NCBI GenBank assembly: GCA_022393335.1
Contig: JAJEKB010020245.1
Span: 178,154-242,153 of the forward strand
Reading direction: 5' to 3'
DNA: 64,000 nt
Origin: Macrotrachela quadricornifera
Lineage: Eukaryota > Rotifera > Eurotatoria > Philodinida > Philodinidae
Of the stretch, positions 25,401 to 37,855 are shown one piece after another. The number at the start of each line of letters is the position of its first letter. The first letter of the stretch is position 1. The notes beneath the pieces are model-generated. The model searched no databases. It was not told where the DNA came from and saw only the letters and a list, made by a program, of their open reading frames with translations. The position numbers and the translations under genes were made by a program.

Positions 25401-28142
25401 GTAGAAGATAATGAAGAAATCTAATTAAATACAAAAAAAAAATTTTATTTTAAAATTTTAATAATTTATATATATGTACATTATTTGGTGATGATGATGA
25501 TCTTCTATTTTGATTAGTAGATTCATGTATTATTTCAATATTTACTAAAATAAATAAATTAATATGTTTAATAACAGATACAATGGAAGAAACAACCGAT
25601 TTTTTAATAAAATTTACCATGAAAAACTTGGTAATTTCTTTTTATTACATTCATTCGAAAGTATTTTTAGCATTATGAAAGAATAAAATCAAATAACTTA
25701 CATTGAGTTTTTGATGGTTCAGAAATAATTGCATAATGTATTTGATCTACATATTGAAAAAAAAAATTTTTTATAAATAAAAAAATTTAAAAAATATATT
25801 AACTTTGTTGAAAAATTTTTTCTGCAATTGATGATGAACTAATAAATGCAATTTGATCATTTATATTTATAAGATCAATTTTGAATCTTTTAGGTAATAT
25901 TGAATATAAAGATTTTTCAGTATCTTTTCCTTGTTCAATATTTATTAAACGACAATAACCTGATGGTAAACCAGATAATATTTCATATTGATCTTTTTGA
26001 TTAATATGTTTTCTTCCTGGACCAAGAAGATAACATAACTGAAATAATATTTAAATTTTGAATGTAAAAACGTCTTGATAAAATATATTTACTTGTTCAT
26101 CAGTAAATTGTTTATTATAAACATAATTGATTAATATTGGACTTGTTTCTTTATTTGATATTTGTTGTTTACGTAAAACAAAATGTGTTCTAGAATTTGT
26201 ATCTTTTAATATTGGTGAAGTATTTTCATTTAAATCTAAAGATAATAATTATTAATTAATCTTTTATTCCTTGTCGGTTATTAAAATGACTATTATTAAA
26301 TCGATTGAAATAAAGAAATAAAATATCGAATTCAAAAACTTTAAGAACAGTTCTTATAATGGAAATAAATTTTTCTTATTTCTCGTTTTTTTCGATAAAA
26401 CATGAACTAAATTGATTTAGTGTTCCGGTAAGACCAAAATAAAATATAAACCATTCAGCTATTGTCTAAGTAAGAATCTAACATGCATATATCATGAAAA
26501 ATTATTTATGGTGTTGCTTCTGATGCTATGGAGAACTTATCGCTAAGATCGTCCCATTAACAAGTGTTGCATAAATAACAAAAAATCAAATTTTCATTTT
26601 ATTCTCTCGCAATAGGCACTGACATGACTAATTCGATCTGATCTATAACTAAAGTATCCAGACGATTTGTTTGTACCAATGACTTATTAGGAGAGCTAGT
26701 AGTTTATACAACTCGTATGTTAACCTTAAATTTTCTGCAACTGTTATAAAGATAAAAAGTAAAATATTACTATTATGAATATCATTATTCTGATTTTGTT
26801 GTTGTGCAATTTTTGGTAAGAAAAATTTTGAAAATGTATTTGATGATTCATTATTATTAGAAGAAGAAGACGATGATGGATCTGTATGAATTATTTGTTG
26901 AGATGATAAATTATCTGGTGAGTTTTTTTTAATTTGTTCATTTGGTATTGATTGAAGACGATGAGAAAATGATATTTTTTTTTCATTTGTTGATATTATT
27001 TGATCATTTGAAGCAAGACGTCGAGAAAATGTATTTGAAGAATTTTTTAATAATGAATTATTAAATGAAGGTGAATGAGAAATTCTATTTAATTCTTGTC
27101 TATCACGACCTCGTCCAAAATTTTTACGAATTAATTGTTCAGATGAATAAGAATTGTTATCATTGGATTTTAATATTCGATTAGATCTTATAGGTATCTA
27201 AAATATATTATAAATATATTTAAAAATAAAGAAAAATAAAATAAAATAAAATACTTGTTCATTTGTTAATTGAATTTCTTTATCAAGTTCTTTTTCTTGT
27301 TGATCATTATTTATATTCAAAAAATATTTATTTTCAATTGAATTTAAATTTGATTTTATTAATGCTGTTTTTGAATGATTTTTCTTTATAAAATTTTCCA
27401 TCATTGAAGTAACTTTATTTAAAAAATAAAAAAATTTTATTTATATAAAAAATAATATTTAATAGAATACCTTCAGCATCTTCAAATATTAATTGAATAG
27501 TATTTGAATTAATTAATATTTTATTAATTAATAAACTTTTATGTTGATCTAACCATTGATCAATTAAATAATCTGATATATTTAATCCATTAATTGTTTG
27601 GACAATTAAAAATGTTTGATCTAATAATGATAATGATAATTGTGTAAGATGAGATATAAATTGAAGGATATATTTATCTTCTAATGATAATTGAAATTTT
27701 TCAAGAATATTTTCATTATGTTTTGTTGATAATGTATGTGAATATAAACATTTTCCATTTAAATTAAATTGTGAACAAGAATTATTTAAAAGAAAATCTT
27801 TACAAATATGAAGTTTTTTACATGATAATGATTTACATGCACCACTTTCATTTTGATCAAGCGCACATAAAGAAAGCTACAAGAAAAAAATAAATAATTT
27901 TTTCTTTTCTTCAAAATTTCAAAAAAAATGATTACATTATTTTGAAAATAAAGTGTATTTTGATCATTTGATAAATAAGAAATAGCTGATGTTGGTTGAT
28001 CAAGAAGAAGATTAAGAATTAATATTGATGGAAAAGGAAGAATTTTTAATAAATCATTAGGAATATGTAATTCAAGTGGTTCTCCACGAGATTTACAATT
28101 ATCAAATAAAGTTAAAATTTTTTCTAATATTTCACAATTCAT
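22465..28142 (-). CDS. PARP-family mono-ADP-ribosyltransferase with zinc-finger, macro and WWE domains
   Basis: Nineteen exons encode 1131 residues: 27936..28142, 27471..27876, 27255..27412, 26771..27197, 26093..26235, 25804..26038, 25702..25746, 25480..25544, 25376..25420, 25239..25319, 24960..25169, 24823..24897, 24613..24759, 24413..24548, 23624..23757, 23303..23551, 22975..23229, 22753..22900, 22465..22694. A Cys/His-rich CCCH-like finger pair lies at about 73-118 (ends GKCLYSH), followed by a low-complexity Ser/Asn linker (257-400). A macro domain spans about 585-755 (MNVISGNISEVP, GAKIESQ, SISFPPIGTGQLG). A WWE-like domain (about 870-950) and an ART catalytic domain (LYFHGCSYSSVQSIIHYGL, SSHLYGT, PTYLIVY) close the protein. 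The last motif places a hydrophobic residue where poly-ADP-ribosylating enzymes have Glu, so mono-ADP-ribosylation of protein or RNA is expected. The layout resembles PARP12/14-type antiviral and stress proteins. Residues 448-526 match nothing I know. Exon sum 3396 nt. Confidence 0.88.
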
Positions 28143-30986
28143 TTTTTGTTTTTAGTTTAATTTAAAAATTATTATAGATCTATTTTAAAAAAAGAGTTTT
28201 TCCCAGTAAAAGAACAAATAACCAATATATTTTTCTTTTGAAACCTTCAAAAAAATTTTCTTTTTTTTTTTTTAATTTCGATTCATTGTAATAGATGACG
28301 CTATTCTTAATTAAGATATTTATTGGTTGAAAAAATAACAAATTAAAAAATGACATATTGTCGTTTTCTATATGAGTATTCAACATTGTTTTTCATCTTA
28401 TTGATCATTTAGTTCTGTTTTTTTTACCTATGGTAAATATTAATTTAACATAAAAAATAAAACGTTCTCTTTCGATGATTATATGAGAAACATTCAGTGC
28501 ATAATAAACAGTTTTTTTTTCATATTAAGTTTTCGTATTTATAATTATTCTTGACTAAGAAAATAGATTATTTTTTTCTCTTAGATTATTAAAATACGTC
28601 ATAACGACAAAATACTGAATGATTATTTTAAAGTATATATATATACATTCGCTGCTTGTTAGCCATCTAGAGATTATTTATATTGCTTTTATCTGTTTAT
28701 GTAATGGCTATATAATTATGATTATTCTATTTGTATATTAGTTAATCATTTATTAAGTAAATAAATAAAACGATGAGTATTGAATGATATAGTACACAGA
28801 AATATTATCGAAATTTTATTGTAGTATATCTTTAGATGGAATGCATTTTGAAAGAAGCGAATTATATATATATATATTAAAGAAGAATCTACTAAAAGTA
28901 ATTTTGTATAATTTGACTATCCATTGAATTTTTATTTCTGAGAATAAACACGATTTGTATAAGAAGAATTTAATAGAGTTAGCGATTATACAAAAAAAAT
29001 TATTTAGATAGTCAGTTAAATGAATAGTATAGTTATACAAAATCTTTTGTTTTTGGAAAAGAAATACTAGTGAGATCCTATGAAATATTAGTTTTGATTC
29101 GCTTATTGTTACATTCACTATTAATCCTTGTTCGCTTGTGTATGTAGCTAACGTCGATGTATTTAATGATTGTTCGCATTTTTTTTTGTAATATACATAC
29201 ATACAATTGTAGATTCCTTTGTCTGCTGTCTCGACATATTGAATCAATAAGATTAAATTCTTCATGATATCGTGTGCTGTACACAATCATAAGTTTTTTG
29301 ATAGATGATATAGATAAGAAATCTTGCTAGATTGATTGGCATATTATTTTTTTGATGAAATTCTAATTGTTCTAGAGACAATGTATGATTTCATTCAGTT
29401 CAGTATTTAATTCTTTAAAAGAAAATTTTTATTTAAACATTATATACATTGGAATAGTCAATTAAAAAATAATCAAAATCTTTCACTATAATTTTGATTT
29501 TATTCATTAGTAATTTTTCATGATATTTTATTTCTAAGTGATAAATTATATTAGGATAGCAAACACGATTTATAAATGTAAGAAAGATGTTTTCAGAACG
29601 TTATAATAGTTTTCATTGAGTAGTTTTATACACTCTAACATAAACTTTCGACTCTCGTGACAGAAGTATTAATATATTTTTGTTTTTATTTTCTAATTTC
29701 AATTCGTCACTCTATTGTTGACAATAATGATAAGATGAATGTATTATTTATATGACTTATCTGCACTATTTCTCTTTTATTCTACTACTTAATATGTTTG
29801 AAACAGTACTAATACAACCTTAATTGATTTCAAATTCGTAACAGGAAAAATCGTATTGATATCAAAAGAAATTTTCTCATATGAGAACATATTGAGTTAA
29901 TGATCACTGACGCCAACATATATGATTCTACTTGAAATACTTATAATATATGCGAATGGTATATCTATATTATATAGAAGAATGTTTTAATACATGGGAA
30001 GTTAATGGTATGCCATTGAAATTACTCTTTTTAACTCATTCTTTCACGTGTATACCACTCGTATTTATTAATGGATCTAGTTTTTCTTAACTGTAGCGTT
30101 AAAACTTAGCCTTAAGAATAGCCATTGACTATATTCGAGATATTTGACATCTGTTCCACGACTTATCTACTTCTGTAAACATATAAATAAAAAATTTTCG
30201 ACTTTGTAAAATCTTTCAATTATAATAAATATTATTTTTATACGTAATTGTAATTAAAGATTGAAACAAATTATGAAATTCTACTAATCAGAAGACAATT
30301 TTTTAAGTTTAACTAAATTATTTTCGAAAAAAAAAATTCGTTGTATGTGAATGATCACAATGTTTTGTTCAATATACCATTTGTCTATAGAATTAGAAAT
30401 GTTACATATACTATTACTAACAGATCTCTTTACACCATACATTATAATCTTTCTGACGTATCACTTGATATAGCGAATAATTTGAATTATTTTTCGGTAA
30501 GGATGATTATTATTTTATGATATATATTTACTATTAGTTATTATGAAATAAATGTATAATCATTTCTGTAGATTGTTAATTGTGTTCTTTTTTTTTTTAA
30601 AAAAATTGAAGATATAATTTTCTATTAATATTTAAAGACAACAATTTGTCAAATTAGAAAAATATAAAAATTATTTCTGATACCAGTGCTTAATAATTAA
30701 TTCTCAATTGAAAATTGCCAACAAAATATAACTAAAAAAAAATTTGTCTTTAGGTTTGTAAAACATCAATAATGATAATAATTAATGCTATTATTCAATA
30801 AAAAAAAATATTATTTAAACATATATTTTGCTTAGTATATTATTATTTATGCTTTATTATAAAAAAAAACTAATACTAATAAGTTATTATTGTAATATAA
30901 TATTTGTATATAAATTATTCTTGTTTTAGATTGGTTGATAATCGGTTCAATCGAATCGTGTACGAAGAATATTCGATTTATCGCCA
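28143..30986. other. Large AT-rich intergenic region
   Basis: About 2.8 kb between two divergently transcribed genes (the PARP-like gene to the left, the apyrase to the right). No gene was recognised. It must hold both promoters. Minus-strand open frames at 28816..29290 overlap in two frames and are not supported by splice signals. Confidence 0.5.
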
Positions 30987-32793
30987 ATGTCTACAGTTGC
31001 GACTGCCACTGCCTATTTTGGAGAACAACAAATTCGACAAAGAACCACACAATTACCTGAAAAAAAGATGATACCATTATTTAATCGTCGAAAAATACAA
31101 AATCGTAATTTTTATACAATTCGAAATCTTTTATTTATTTTAATATTTATTACATTTGTATTTATATTATATTCTTCTTTATCATTATCACCATTATTAC
31201 GTTTTCTTGATCCATATTCATATGTATTAGTATTAGATGCTGGTTCAACTGGTACACGTATACATGTCTATAAATTTCGAGCAACAGCAGATAATGAAAA
31301 TGGTGATACATTTGTTTTAAAAAATGAAGTATTTATAGAACGTAAACCTGGTTTATCATCATTTGCTGATCAAATTCCTAAAGCTGAAGAACAAATAAAT
31401 GAATTATTAAAAATAGCTGATAAAGAAGTTAGTCGTTTTAAACATCGAAATACACCATTAGTTTTACGTGCTACAGCTGGTTTAAGATTAATAAGTGAAA
31501 CAAAACAAAAACTTTTATTAGAAAGTGTTTCAAATACATTTAATAAATATGGATTTTATAGACCAAAAATGGATATTGCTATTATGAATGAAACAGAAGA
31601 AGGAATTGATGCTTGGCTTACTCTTGTTTATCTTAAAGGTAATTTAAATTAAATAAAATTATTTTAATATAAATCTATTAAAAGTTTGCAATAGAATATT
31701 TTTATCATCGAAATGATAAGAATGAAAAATTTGAAGTTTTTGTTATTATTTTTGTAGATCAACATTTAATGGACTTTGTATATTTTTGTTTTTATTTTTA
31801 GGTGAACAATTTTATGGAAGTCGTATAGCTGCACTCGATTTAGGTGGTGGTTCAACGCAAATAACTTATAATCCATCATTATCTAATACCAGTTTAGCTG
31901 AAAAATTAAATTTATTATTAAAAGCTCAACAACCATTTGAACCAGGACAAATAAATGCATTTCGTGATCCAGCTAATAAAAATAAAAAACAAATGCCAAG
32001 AATTGATGTTGATCAAGCTGGTTTAGAAGAAATAAAACCAGTTAAAATAGTTAAAAAACAAAATATATTAAATGAAAATAAAAAATTAAGTGAAGAAGAA
32101 ATTCTTATGGCATATATGCATCAATTTCGAATGTTTCGTCGTGATATAAAACTTTATTCACGTTCATATTTAGGTTATGGTTTAATGATTGCACGTCAAA
32201 CAATATTTGTTAATGAAACAAATGATCAAAAATTAGTTGATTCACATCAATTAAAAAGTCGATGTTTTGTCGATGATGTAACTGGAAAATTTAAATTTCA
32301 AGATATTACTTGGACTGTTCAATCTCATAAAGGTTTGAGTTTTTTTTTTATTAATTATTTTAAATAAAAAAATTTGTTTTTTTTTTGTTTAGATGTGAAT
32401 TCTGATGAACGTTTTTATTCATGTATGTCAACAATTGATCATTACGTTAGTTTAAATATTAAACCAGCTGTTGGTCTCGATCAAATGTCGGTATATGTAT
32501 TTTCATATTTTTATGATATAGCAAATGATGCTGGACTTTTAATAACTGATGATGGTTCATCATCAGTAACAACAATACCAATTCGAGTATTAAAACAAAC
32601 AGCAAAAAATGTTTGTCGTGGTGCAACAACAACATCAACAGAACATCCATTTTTATGTTTTGATTTAACATATATTTATTCATTATTAACAAAAGGCTAT
32701 GGTTTATCGGAAGATATACAAATTCATATATGTAAAAAAATTCAACAATTTGAAGTTGCATGGTCACTTGGTTTAGCATTAAAATTATTATAA
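30987..32793 (+). CDS. Ectonucleoside/Golgi nucleoside diphosphatase (apyrase, ENTPD5/6-like)
   Basis: Three exons (30987..31638, 31802..32332, 32393..32793; 527 residues) encode a GDA1/CD39 nucleotidase. A basic cytosolic tail precedes one signal-anchor membrane segment (about 47-68), giving type II topology in the Golgi or at the cell surface. The apyrase conserved regions are visible: ACR1 DAGSTGTRIHVY (84-95), ACR2 ATAGLR (162-167), ACR3 ETEEGIDAWLT (about 202-212), ACR4 DLGGGSTQIT (230-239), then SYLGYGL, DEADLINE-free ACR5 region with FYDIAND, and the C-terminal FEVAWSLGLALKLL. SYLGYGL and the C-terminus agree best with ENTPD5/ENTPD6, which hydrolyse UDP/GDP in the secretory pathway. 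A Lys-rich insert of about 45 residues after ACR4 is unusual for the family. Confidence 0.93.
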
Positions 32794-32925
32794 AAACGTG
32801 TGCTGTTTTTGTTTTTATTCTTTCTTTTTTTATTAACTAAATAATGTTATTCATTTTTCTTGTGACAACGATAAGAAGGCTTTTTGTTAAAAAAAAATAA
32901 ATATATGTTTGTTCTGTGTTTTTTC

Positions 32926-33843
32926 TTAAGGGGGGCCCCCCCCTCACCACCGAACTTTGTTATTTCTCATCCGATTTCAACGAAAATTTCAGAGAATGTT
33001 AGTCATGGCTAGAGGAGACTGTGGTTAAAATATCTCCTCAAATCTCTGAGAAACGAATGAGTTACAGTCAATTTATTGGTCAAAAGTACCCTCCACGCGG
33101 GCAAGGTTTTCGATATAAAAATATTAGCTAATCATGTCGGGGTGGTTTTTAAATTGTAGAGTGGCCTTAGGGCCAGATCCTCACGATCTCTGATTTTCGA
33201 ATTTCCCTTTGTTTGATTTTTAAAAACACTTTGTCGCAAAATGTTCAAATTCAAAGCGCTCATCAAAATGATATATCTAAGTTTTTTATTTCAGCAAAAG
33301 AGAAATTCAAAAATCGGAGAACGTGAGGATCTAGCCCTAACTGTCCTCTATTCAACAAAAAAAAATTATCCTTTCTTTATTGAGTCGTTATTGAGAAATC
33401 CTTGCCCGCGTAAACGGTATGGTCGAAAAAATTGATTTTGAGAAAAACGCAAAAGAAGTTTTAGAAATGGATTTTTACAGCCAAATCCCGAAAAGCATGT
33501 TTACATGGTATATTTTCAATATATGTCAATGGACTTTTTGAAAGCGCGTAACAAGCGAATAAGCTAACGCCATCTATCATACTTGATATAAAAAAATGTT
33601 ATATGCAATGCGGTTATATGGAACAACAAGCAGTTTTTCAAAACGTGAGAACCATAAAAATTTCTAGGAAAACAGAGTAGTAGGGTAGAAATTTTTTTTG
33701 ATAAGTCTTTTGAAACCTAGCCATTTTTCGAAAAACCATACATATTCTGAAAGAGGAAATTTCGGCGCATCTTCCTAAACTAAAAATTCAATATTGAGTT
33801 ATTTTCGAAAAAAACATTTTTCTGAGGGGGGGGCCCCCCTTAA
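32926..33843. mobile_element. TTAA-flanked foldback element (piggyBac-like MITE)
   Basis: TTAA at 32926..32929 and 33840..33843 flanks a 910 bp element with perfect 17-base TIRs, GGGGGGCCCCCCCCTCA. The TTAA duplication is the hallmark of piggyBac-type insertion. The interior is itself imperfectly inverted: sequence around 33170..33215 (GATCCTCACGATCTCTGATTT) recurs as its complement around 33315..33345, and a CGCGGGCAAGG motif near 33098 recurs inverted near 33402. There is no transposase. The element fills most of the 1.16 kb between the apyrase stop and the FrnE-like start codon, so it may now carry regulatory sequence for the latter. Confidence 0.85.
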
Positions 33844-33957
33844 TATATGTTGCAGATTAATTATTATTATCATTTCTTTTTTTTTTATTTAATGAAAAAA
33901 GAATTGTTTGGGAATATTTTAGTATTGAATTTAATAAGAAGAATTAAAATTAATTTC

Positions 33958-34689
33958 ATGTCGACTTCACAAAATACAAATGAGAATAAACAACAACTTA
34001 AAATAGATATTACGAGTGATAATATCTGTCGTAAGTAAAAATAAAATTATATTAAAAAGATTACTAATATTTATTTTCTAGCATGGTGTTATGTTGGAAA
34101 ACGTCGTTTAGAAAAAGCTCTTTCACAAATTGATACATCTCATATAAATGTATCAATATCATGGTATCCATTTGAATTAGATCCTAATCTTCCATGTGAT
34201 GGTTCACTTCTTAAAATGGATCGTTATAAACAAAAATTTGGTGAAAATCGTATGAAACAAATGTTACCACAAATGTTAGAAACTGGTAAACAAGAAGGAA
34301 TTAATTTTTCTTATGGAGGTAATATTGGATCAACATTTGATTCTCATCGTCTTCTTTATTATGTTAAACAACAAGAAAATGGTGAAAAAAAACAAAATGA
34401 TTTAATTAATATTTTATTTCGTGCTTATTTTGAAGAAGAACAAGATTTATCTGATCATAAAGTTTTAATAAAAGCAGCTGAACAAATCGGATTAAATTCA
34501 AATGAAATAAAACAATTTCTTCAATCAGATCAATATAAAAAAGAAGTTCGACAAGAAATAAATCATAGTCAACAACGAGGAATATCTGGTGTACCATTTT
34601 TTCGTATTAATGATCGAATTGAAATAAGTGGAGCTCAAAATTCACAAGAATTTATTCAAGCTTTTAAAGAAGCTGGTATTAATATTTAA
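33958..34689 (+). CDS. DsbA-family FrnE-like thiol oxidoreductase
   Basis: Two exons (33958..34030, 34082..34689) encode 226 residues. Splicing (TGTC|GTAAGT, TCTAG|CATGG) creates the active-site CPWC at residues 24-27, followed by YVGKRRLEKAL. An all-alpha insertion and the cis-Pro segment GISGVPFFRINDR (about 191-203) complete a DsbA-like thioredoxin fold of the FrnE subfamily, which catalyses thiol-disulfide exchange or isomerisation. ISGAQNSQEF at the C-terminus is typical. No signal peptide is seen from the chosen ATG; two in-frame upstream Met codons (33892 and, less likely, earlier) would add a basic-hydrophobic leader, possibly mitochondrial. I prefer 33958 because the leader is AT-biased and non-conserved in look. 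A transposable element ends 114 bp upstream. Confidence 0.9.
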
Positions 34690-34830
34690 TATTAATTAAT
34701 AGATTAAGATATTTTATTCTCGATTTTGTTTTTTTTTTATTTTTTGAAAAATATCCTAAAACATCTTTTTGTTTTTTCTTTTGCATAAAAATTTAAAACT
34801 TTATTTTTTTTTTTAATATAATAAAACAGT

Positions 34831-36502
34831 TTAATAACGAAAACTAAGTTGTCTTGGTGTCATAAATTGTCGTACAACATCCATTGTAACTTCTTTCCGT
34901 CTTTCTTGATGTTTAGCAACTAATTCTTGTAAAACTTCAATTAAAATCTTTTTCAATTCACCGGTTAATAATTTTCCTGATGAATAATCCTTTAATAAAT
35001 AAATAAATAAAAACAAAAATTAGTATTTATTAATAAAATTTAAAAATAATTTACTTGTCGAATTTGTTCAAGTCTTTCATCATCATCCATAAAAAATCGA
35101 AGATATTGATAAGAAACATCAATATCACAATCACCACCTTTAGCTCGATGTTCTTCAATTGTTTCTTTTCCACCACTAAACGCATGTTTATTAATCTAGT
35201 TAATTAAAAAAATATATATAAAAGAGTATAGATTTTTGTTTTTGTTATTACTTTTGATTTAATATCTTTTGGTGTATCAGTAAGAAATATTGATGAAGTT
35301 GAAACAGATGCAGACATTTTAGTTTTTGGTCCTTGAAGTGCAGGAAAAAATGTTGAATGAATTAATGCTGGTTTTGGAAAATTTAAACGTGGTGCAACAT
35401 CGCGTGTCATTCGAAAATATGGATCCTTAAATAATAATAATAAAAAAAAACCTCAATGATATATTATTAAAATTTATTAACTTGATCAATAGCACATGGT
35501 ATAAGACAAAATAATTCTTGTTTAAGTTTTTCACCGAATATAAATGGAAATGATGAACTAATAGAAGGCGCAGCTTGAATAGCAGGAAAAGCTATTTTAC
35601 CAATACAATCACTTTCCGTAAAACCAAATATTCCTATTAAAAATAATTATTTTGTGAAATTTTCTATTTTTATTTTTACCTTTAACTTGATTAAATGTAA
35701 CAGATTTTTGAATACGACAAATATTTCGATAAAAATTTGGACATTGTCTGAAATATTTATTTTTTGTAAATAAAAAAATAATAAAAATAAATTAACTTAC
35801 GACATATAATCAAAATCAGAAAAAATAAATGTTTTTGCTGGATCAAATCCACATGCAACTATATCTTTTGCATTTTCATATGCATATTTATTTGCTTCAT
35901 CAATTGTTATATCTTTCCATAAAAATTTTTCATCATCAGTCATTTGTATTACTAAAGGAACATCAAATGCATCTTGTAACCATCTAAATTTAAATTTTTA
36001 TTTTAAAAATAAAAATTATCTTCTGTTTTTTTATTATTTACTTTGTCATTATAAATGGAATTAAATGACCAAGATGCATTGCCTCAGATGATGGACCACG
36101 ACCTGTATATAAGAAAAATGGCTTTTTCTGTTCATATGCTGTTAAGATTAATTCAAGATCTCTAAAATAAATATTTTGTTTGTTTTTTTTTTTTGAAATT
36201 ATATTTTTTGTTAACTAACCTATGCGAGAAGAAAATTCCTCGTCGAATAAAATGATGAACAGGTTTTTTAATAATTGCTTCTATACGTGATATTAATTCA
36301 GGTGAAATTTTTGATGAACCAAATCGAACTTAATTAGACAATAATATTTATATATATTAAAAAGAGTAAATAATAACGTACTAATAAGTTTATCATAGTC
36401 GATTCCAGTGGCCGAACTACTTGAAACAGTCCATGGATCAACAATATCTTCAACTTTTTCGATCGTGGTTTCGATAGCTTCTTCTGCTACTGGAAATGAC
36501 AT
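34831..36502 (-). CDS. WARS1: Cytosolic tryptophanyl-tRNA synthetase
   Basis: Nine exons (36382..36502, 36220..36328, 36042..36161, 35801..35983, 35680..35747, 35482..35633, 35252..35425, 35055..35195, 34831..34989) encode 408 residues. The enzyme is a class I synthetase that charges tRNA-Trp in the cytosol. [19 protein letters not shown] opens the conserved eukaryotic region. HLGH (106-109) is the HIGH motif and KMSAS (287-291) the KMSKS motif. [18 protein letters not shown] and FMTPRQLSF elements close the anticodon-binding domain. The human enzyme has about 470 residues because of an N-terminal WHEP domain, which this gene lacks: the first exon starts directly with an acidic stretch before the PWTVSS..GIDYDKL block. 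The gene converges on the FrnE-like gene, with 141 bp between stops. Exon sum 1227 nt. Confidence 0.96.
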
Positions 36503-37000
36503 TCTGAAATAAATAATAACAATATTTAATTAATTCTTGACTTTTATATATAAGCTATTGCATCATCATGTATTATGTGTCACAAATAAAACAATCAGAT
36601 CCTTGCATCAGATTTATTTTAAGAAAGACTAGGTGTTCATTTATTAGCAAGTTCTATTGGTACAATATCTATCCAATAAAATCAAAGTGAAACGTTGCCT
36701 TGTCTTACTGTCTATCTGTCATCTGAAGTAAAATCAATTTTTTAGCTGAATTACAAATATATAAAAACAATGATATTCACTTTTGTGCTTATTAGTTTAA
36801 CAAAAGTAATATATTCATAATGTTCATGTTTTAATTTCGGTAGATATCGCTAAAAGTCTATTAGATATGAATAGGATGAAAAAGACTGCTTCTCCATATA
36901 GTTAAGTAGACATTGAATATAGAGACTATTATTTTCTAATCAGATGGAAAATATATTTTTATGATGATAAAATTTATTGGTAAATTAAATGAATATCTGA
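36503..37000. other. Intergenic
   Basis: Upstream region of the tryptophanyl-tRNA synthetase gene and 3' flank of the next gene. No gene seen. Confidence 0.55.
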
Positions 37001-37855
37001 TCATGAAAAATTATCAAAAAATGTTAGAAAGAAATTTATTAAAAAAAGAAAAAATGTAGGAAGTATAATAATTGCAGTTGATGATAGGTCAAATTTTCCA
37101 AAATTATATTCCAATATGCTTAATTGATGAATCCATCTCCAGTTATCTAAAGAATTGCATGCTTTTTTTGTACATTGAAGTGTTATTGTATCTGCTAAAC
37201 GTGTTCGATTTTCTAAGAAAAAATAGACTTGACGAGTGACCGCATCATGAAAATCACCAGTATCAGCTGGACAACGAGCACAGATTTCACTAGGTGATTC
37301 TATTGTTAGAAGTAAACAATTAGCACATAATATCAAAGGATCAGCCATAGGAGGACAATCTAAATGAGTTGAATTTGAAAAATTATGACAAGTACTTTGT
37401 TCTGTAAAGGAATAACTAGTATTGTGAAATAAGACATCCAATGGTGCAAAATTTTCTTCAAGAATTGATGATTTAAAAATTTGTAATAAACTTGTTCGAT
37501 TATTGCATTTATCTGTTGTACAACTATAAAGAAGAAATCGATCTGAACCTAATCGAGGAGTGTGAGCAATAGCAATAAAAACATAAGAAAGTGATGAATT
37601 TTTTGGAATATAATCTGGACTAACATCACCTCCATATTGAACAAGACTTTTTTTACCATCTTCTAAGGATAACCATCGAATCGTTGAACTACATTGTTTT
37701 TCTGCTTCGACTAATTTACAGTTTATTGGAAATGAAGGAAGTTGATCATTATTAATCCAATAATTAATAGGATCCAACTCACATTGATAACATTGCAAAG
37801 CAGAACCTTCATGAAACGTAATGATAAATAATGACAAGACAACGAGTAACATCAT
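37001..37855 (-). CDS. Cys-rich surface protein, Ly6/uPAR-like, GPI-anchored or tail-anchored
   Basis: A single-exon gene of 284 residues. The N-terminus is a signal peptide (MMLLVVLSLFIITFHEGSA, cleavage near residue 19), followed directly by LQCYQCELD, the classic start of a Ly6/uPAR three-finger domain. A CTTDKCN motif about 110 residues later closes the first module. A second Cys-rich segment (CHNFSN, CPPMAD, CANC, CARCP, and CTKKACN at about 240) looks like a second, diverged three-finger unit. Several N-x-S/T sites (NSSL, NRTS, NTSY, NFSN) indicate glycosylation. The strongly hydrophobic C-terminus (IIILPTFFLFLINFFLTFF) would be a GPI-attachment signal or a membrane anchor. Role unknown. 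Confidence 0.75.
   Translation of the reverse strand: MMLLVVLSLFIITFHEGSALQCYQCELDPINYWINNDQLPSFPINCKLVEAEKQCSSTIRWLSLEDGKKSLVQYGGDVSPDYIPKNSSLSYVFIAIAHTPRLGSDRFLLYSCTTDKCNNRTSLLQIFKSSILEENFAPLDVLFHNTSYSFTEQSTCHNFSNSTHLDCPPMADPLILCANCLLLTIESPSEICARCPADTGDFHDAVTRQVYFFLENRTRLADTITLQCTKKACNSLDNWRWIHQLSILEYNFGKFDLSSTAIIILPTFFLFLINFFLTFFDNFS

Noticed and set aside
28816..29290. Minus-strand open frames with an Ig-like DKGIYNC motif
   Set aside because: Two overlapping frames compete, the region is extremely AT-rich, and no flanking exons or other Ig features are present.
32459..32779. 106-residue minus-strand frame inside the apyrase gene
   Set aside because: Antisense shadow of the well-supported ENTPD exon; low-complexity Leu/Met composition.
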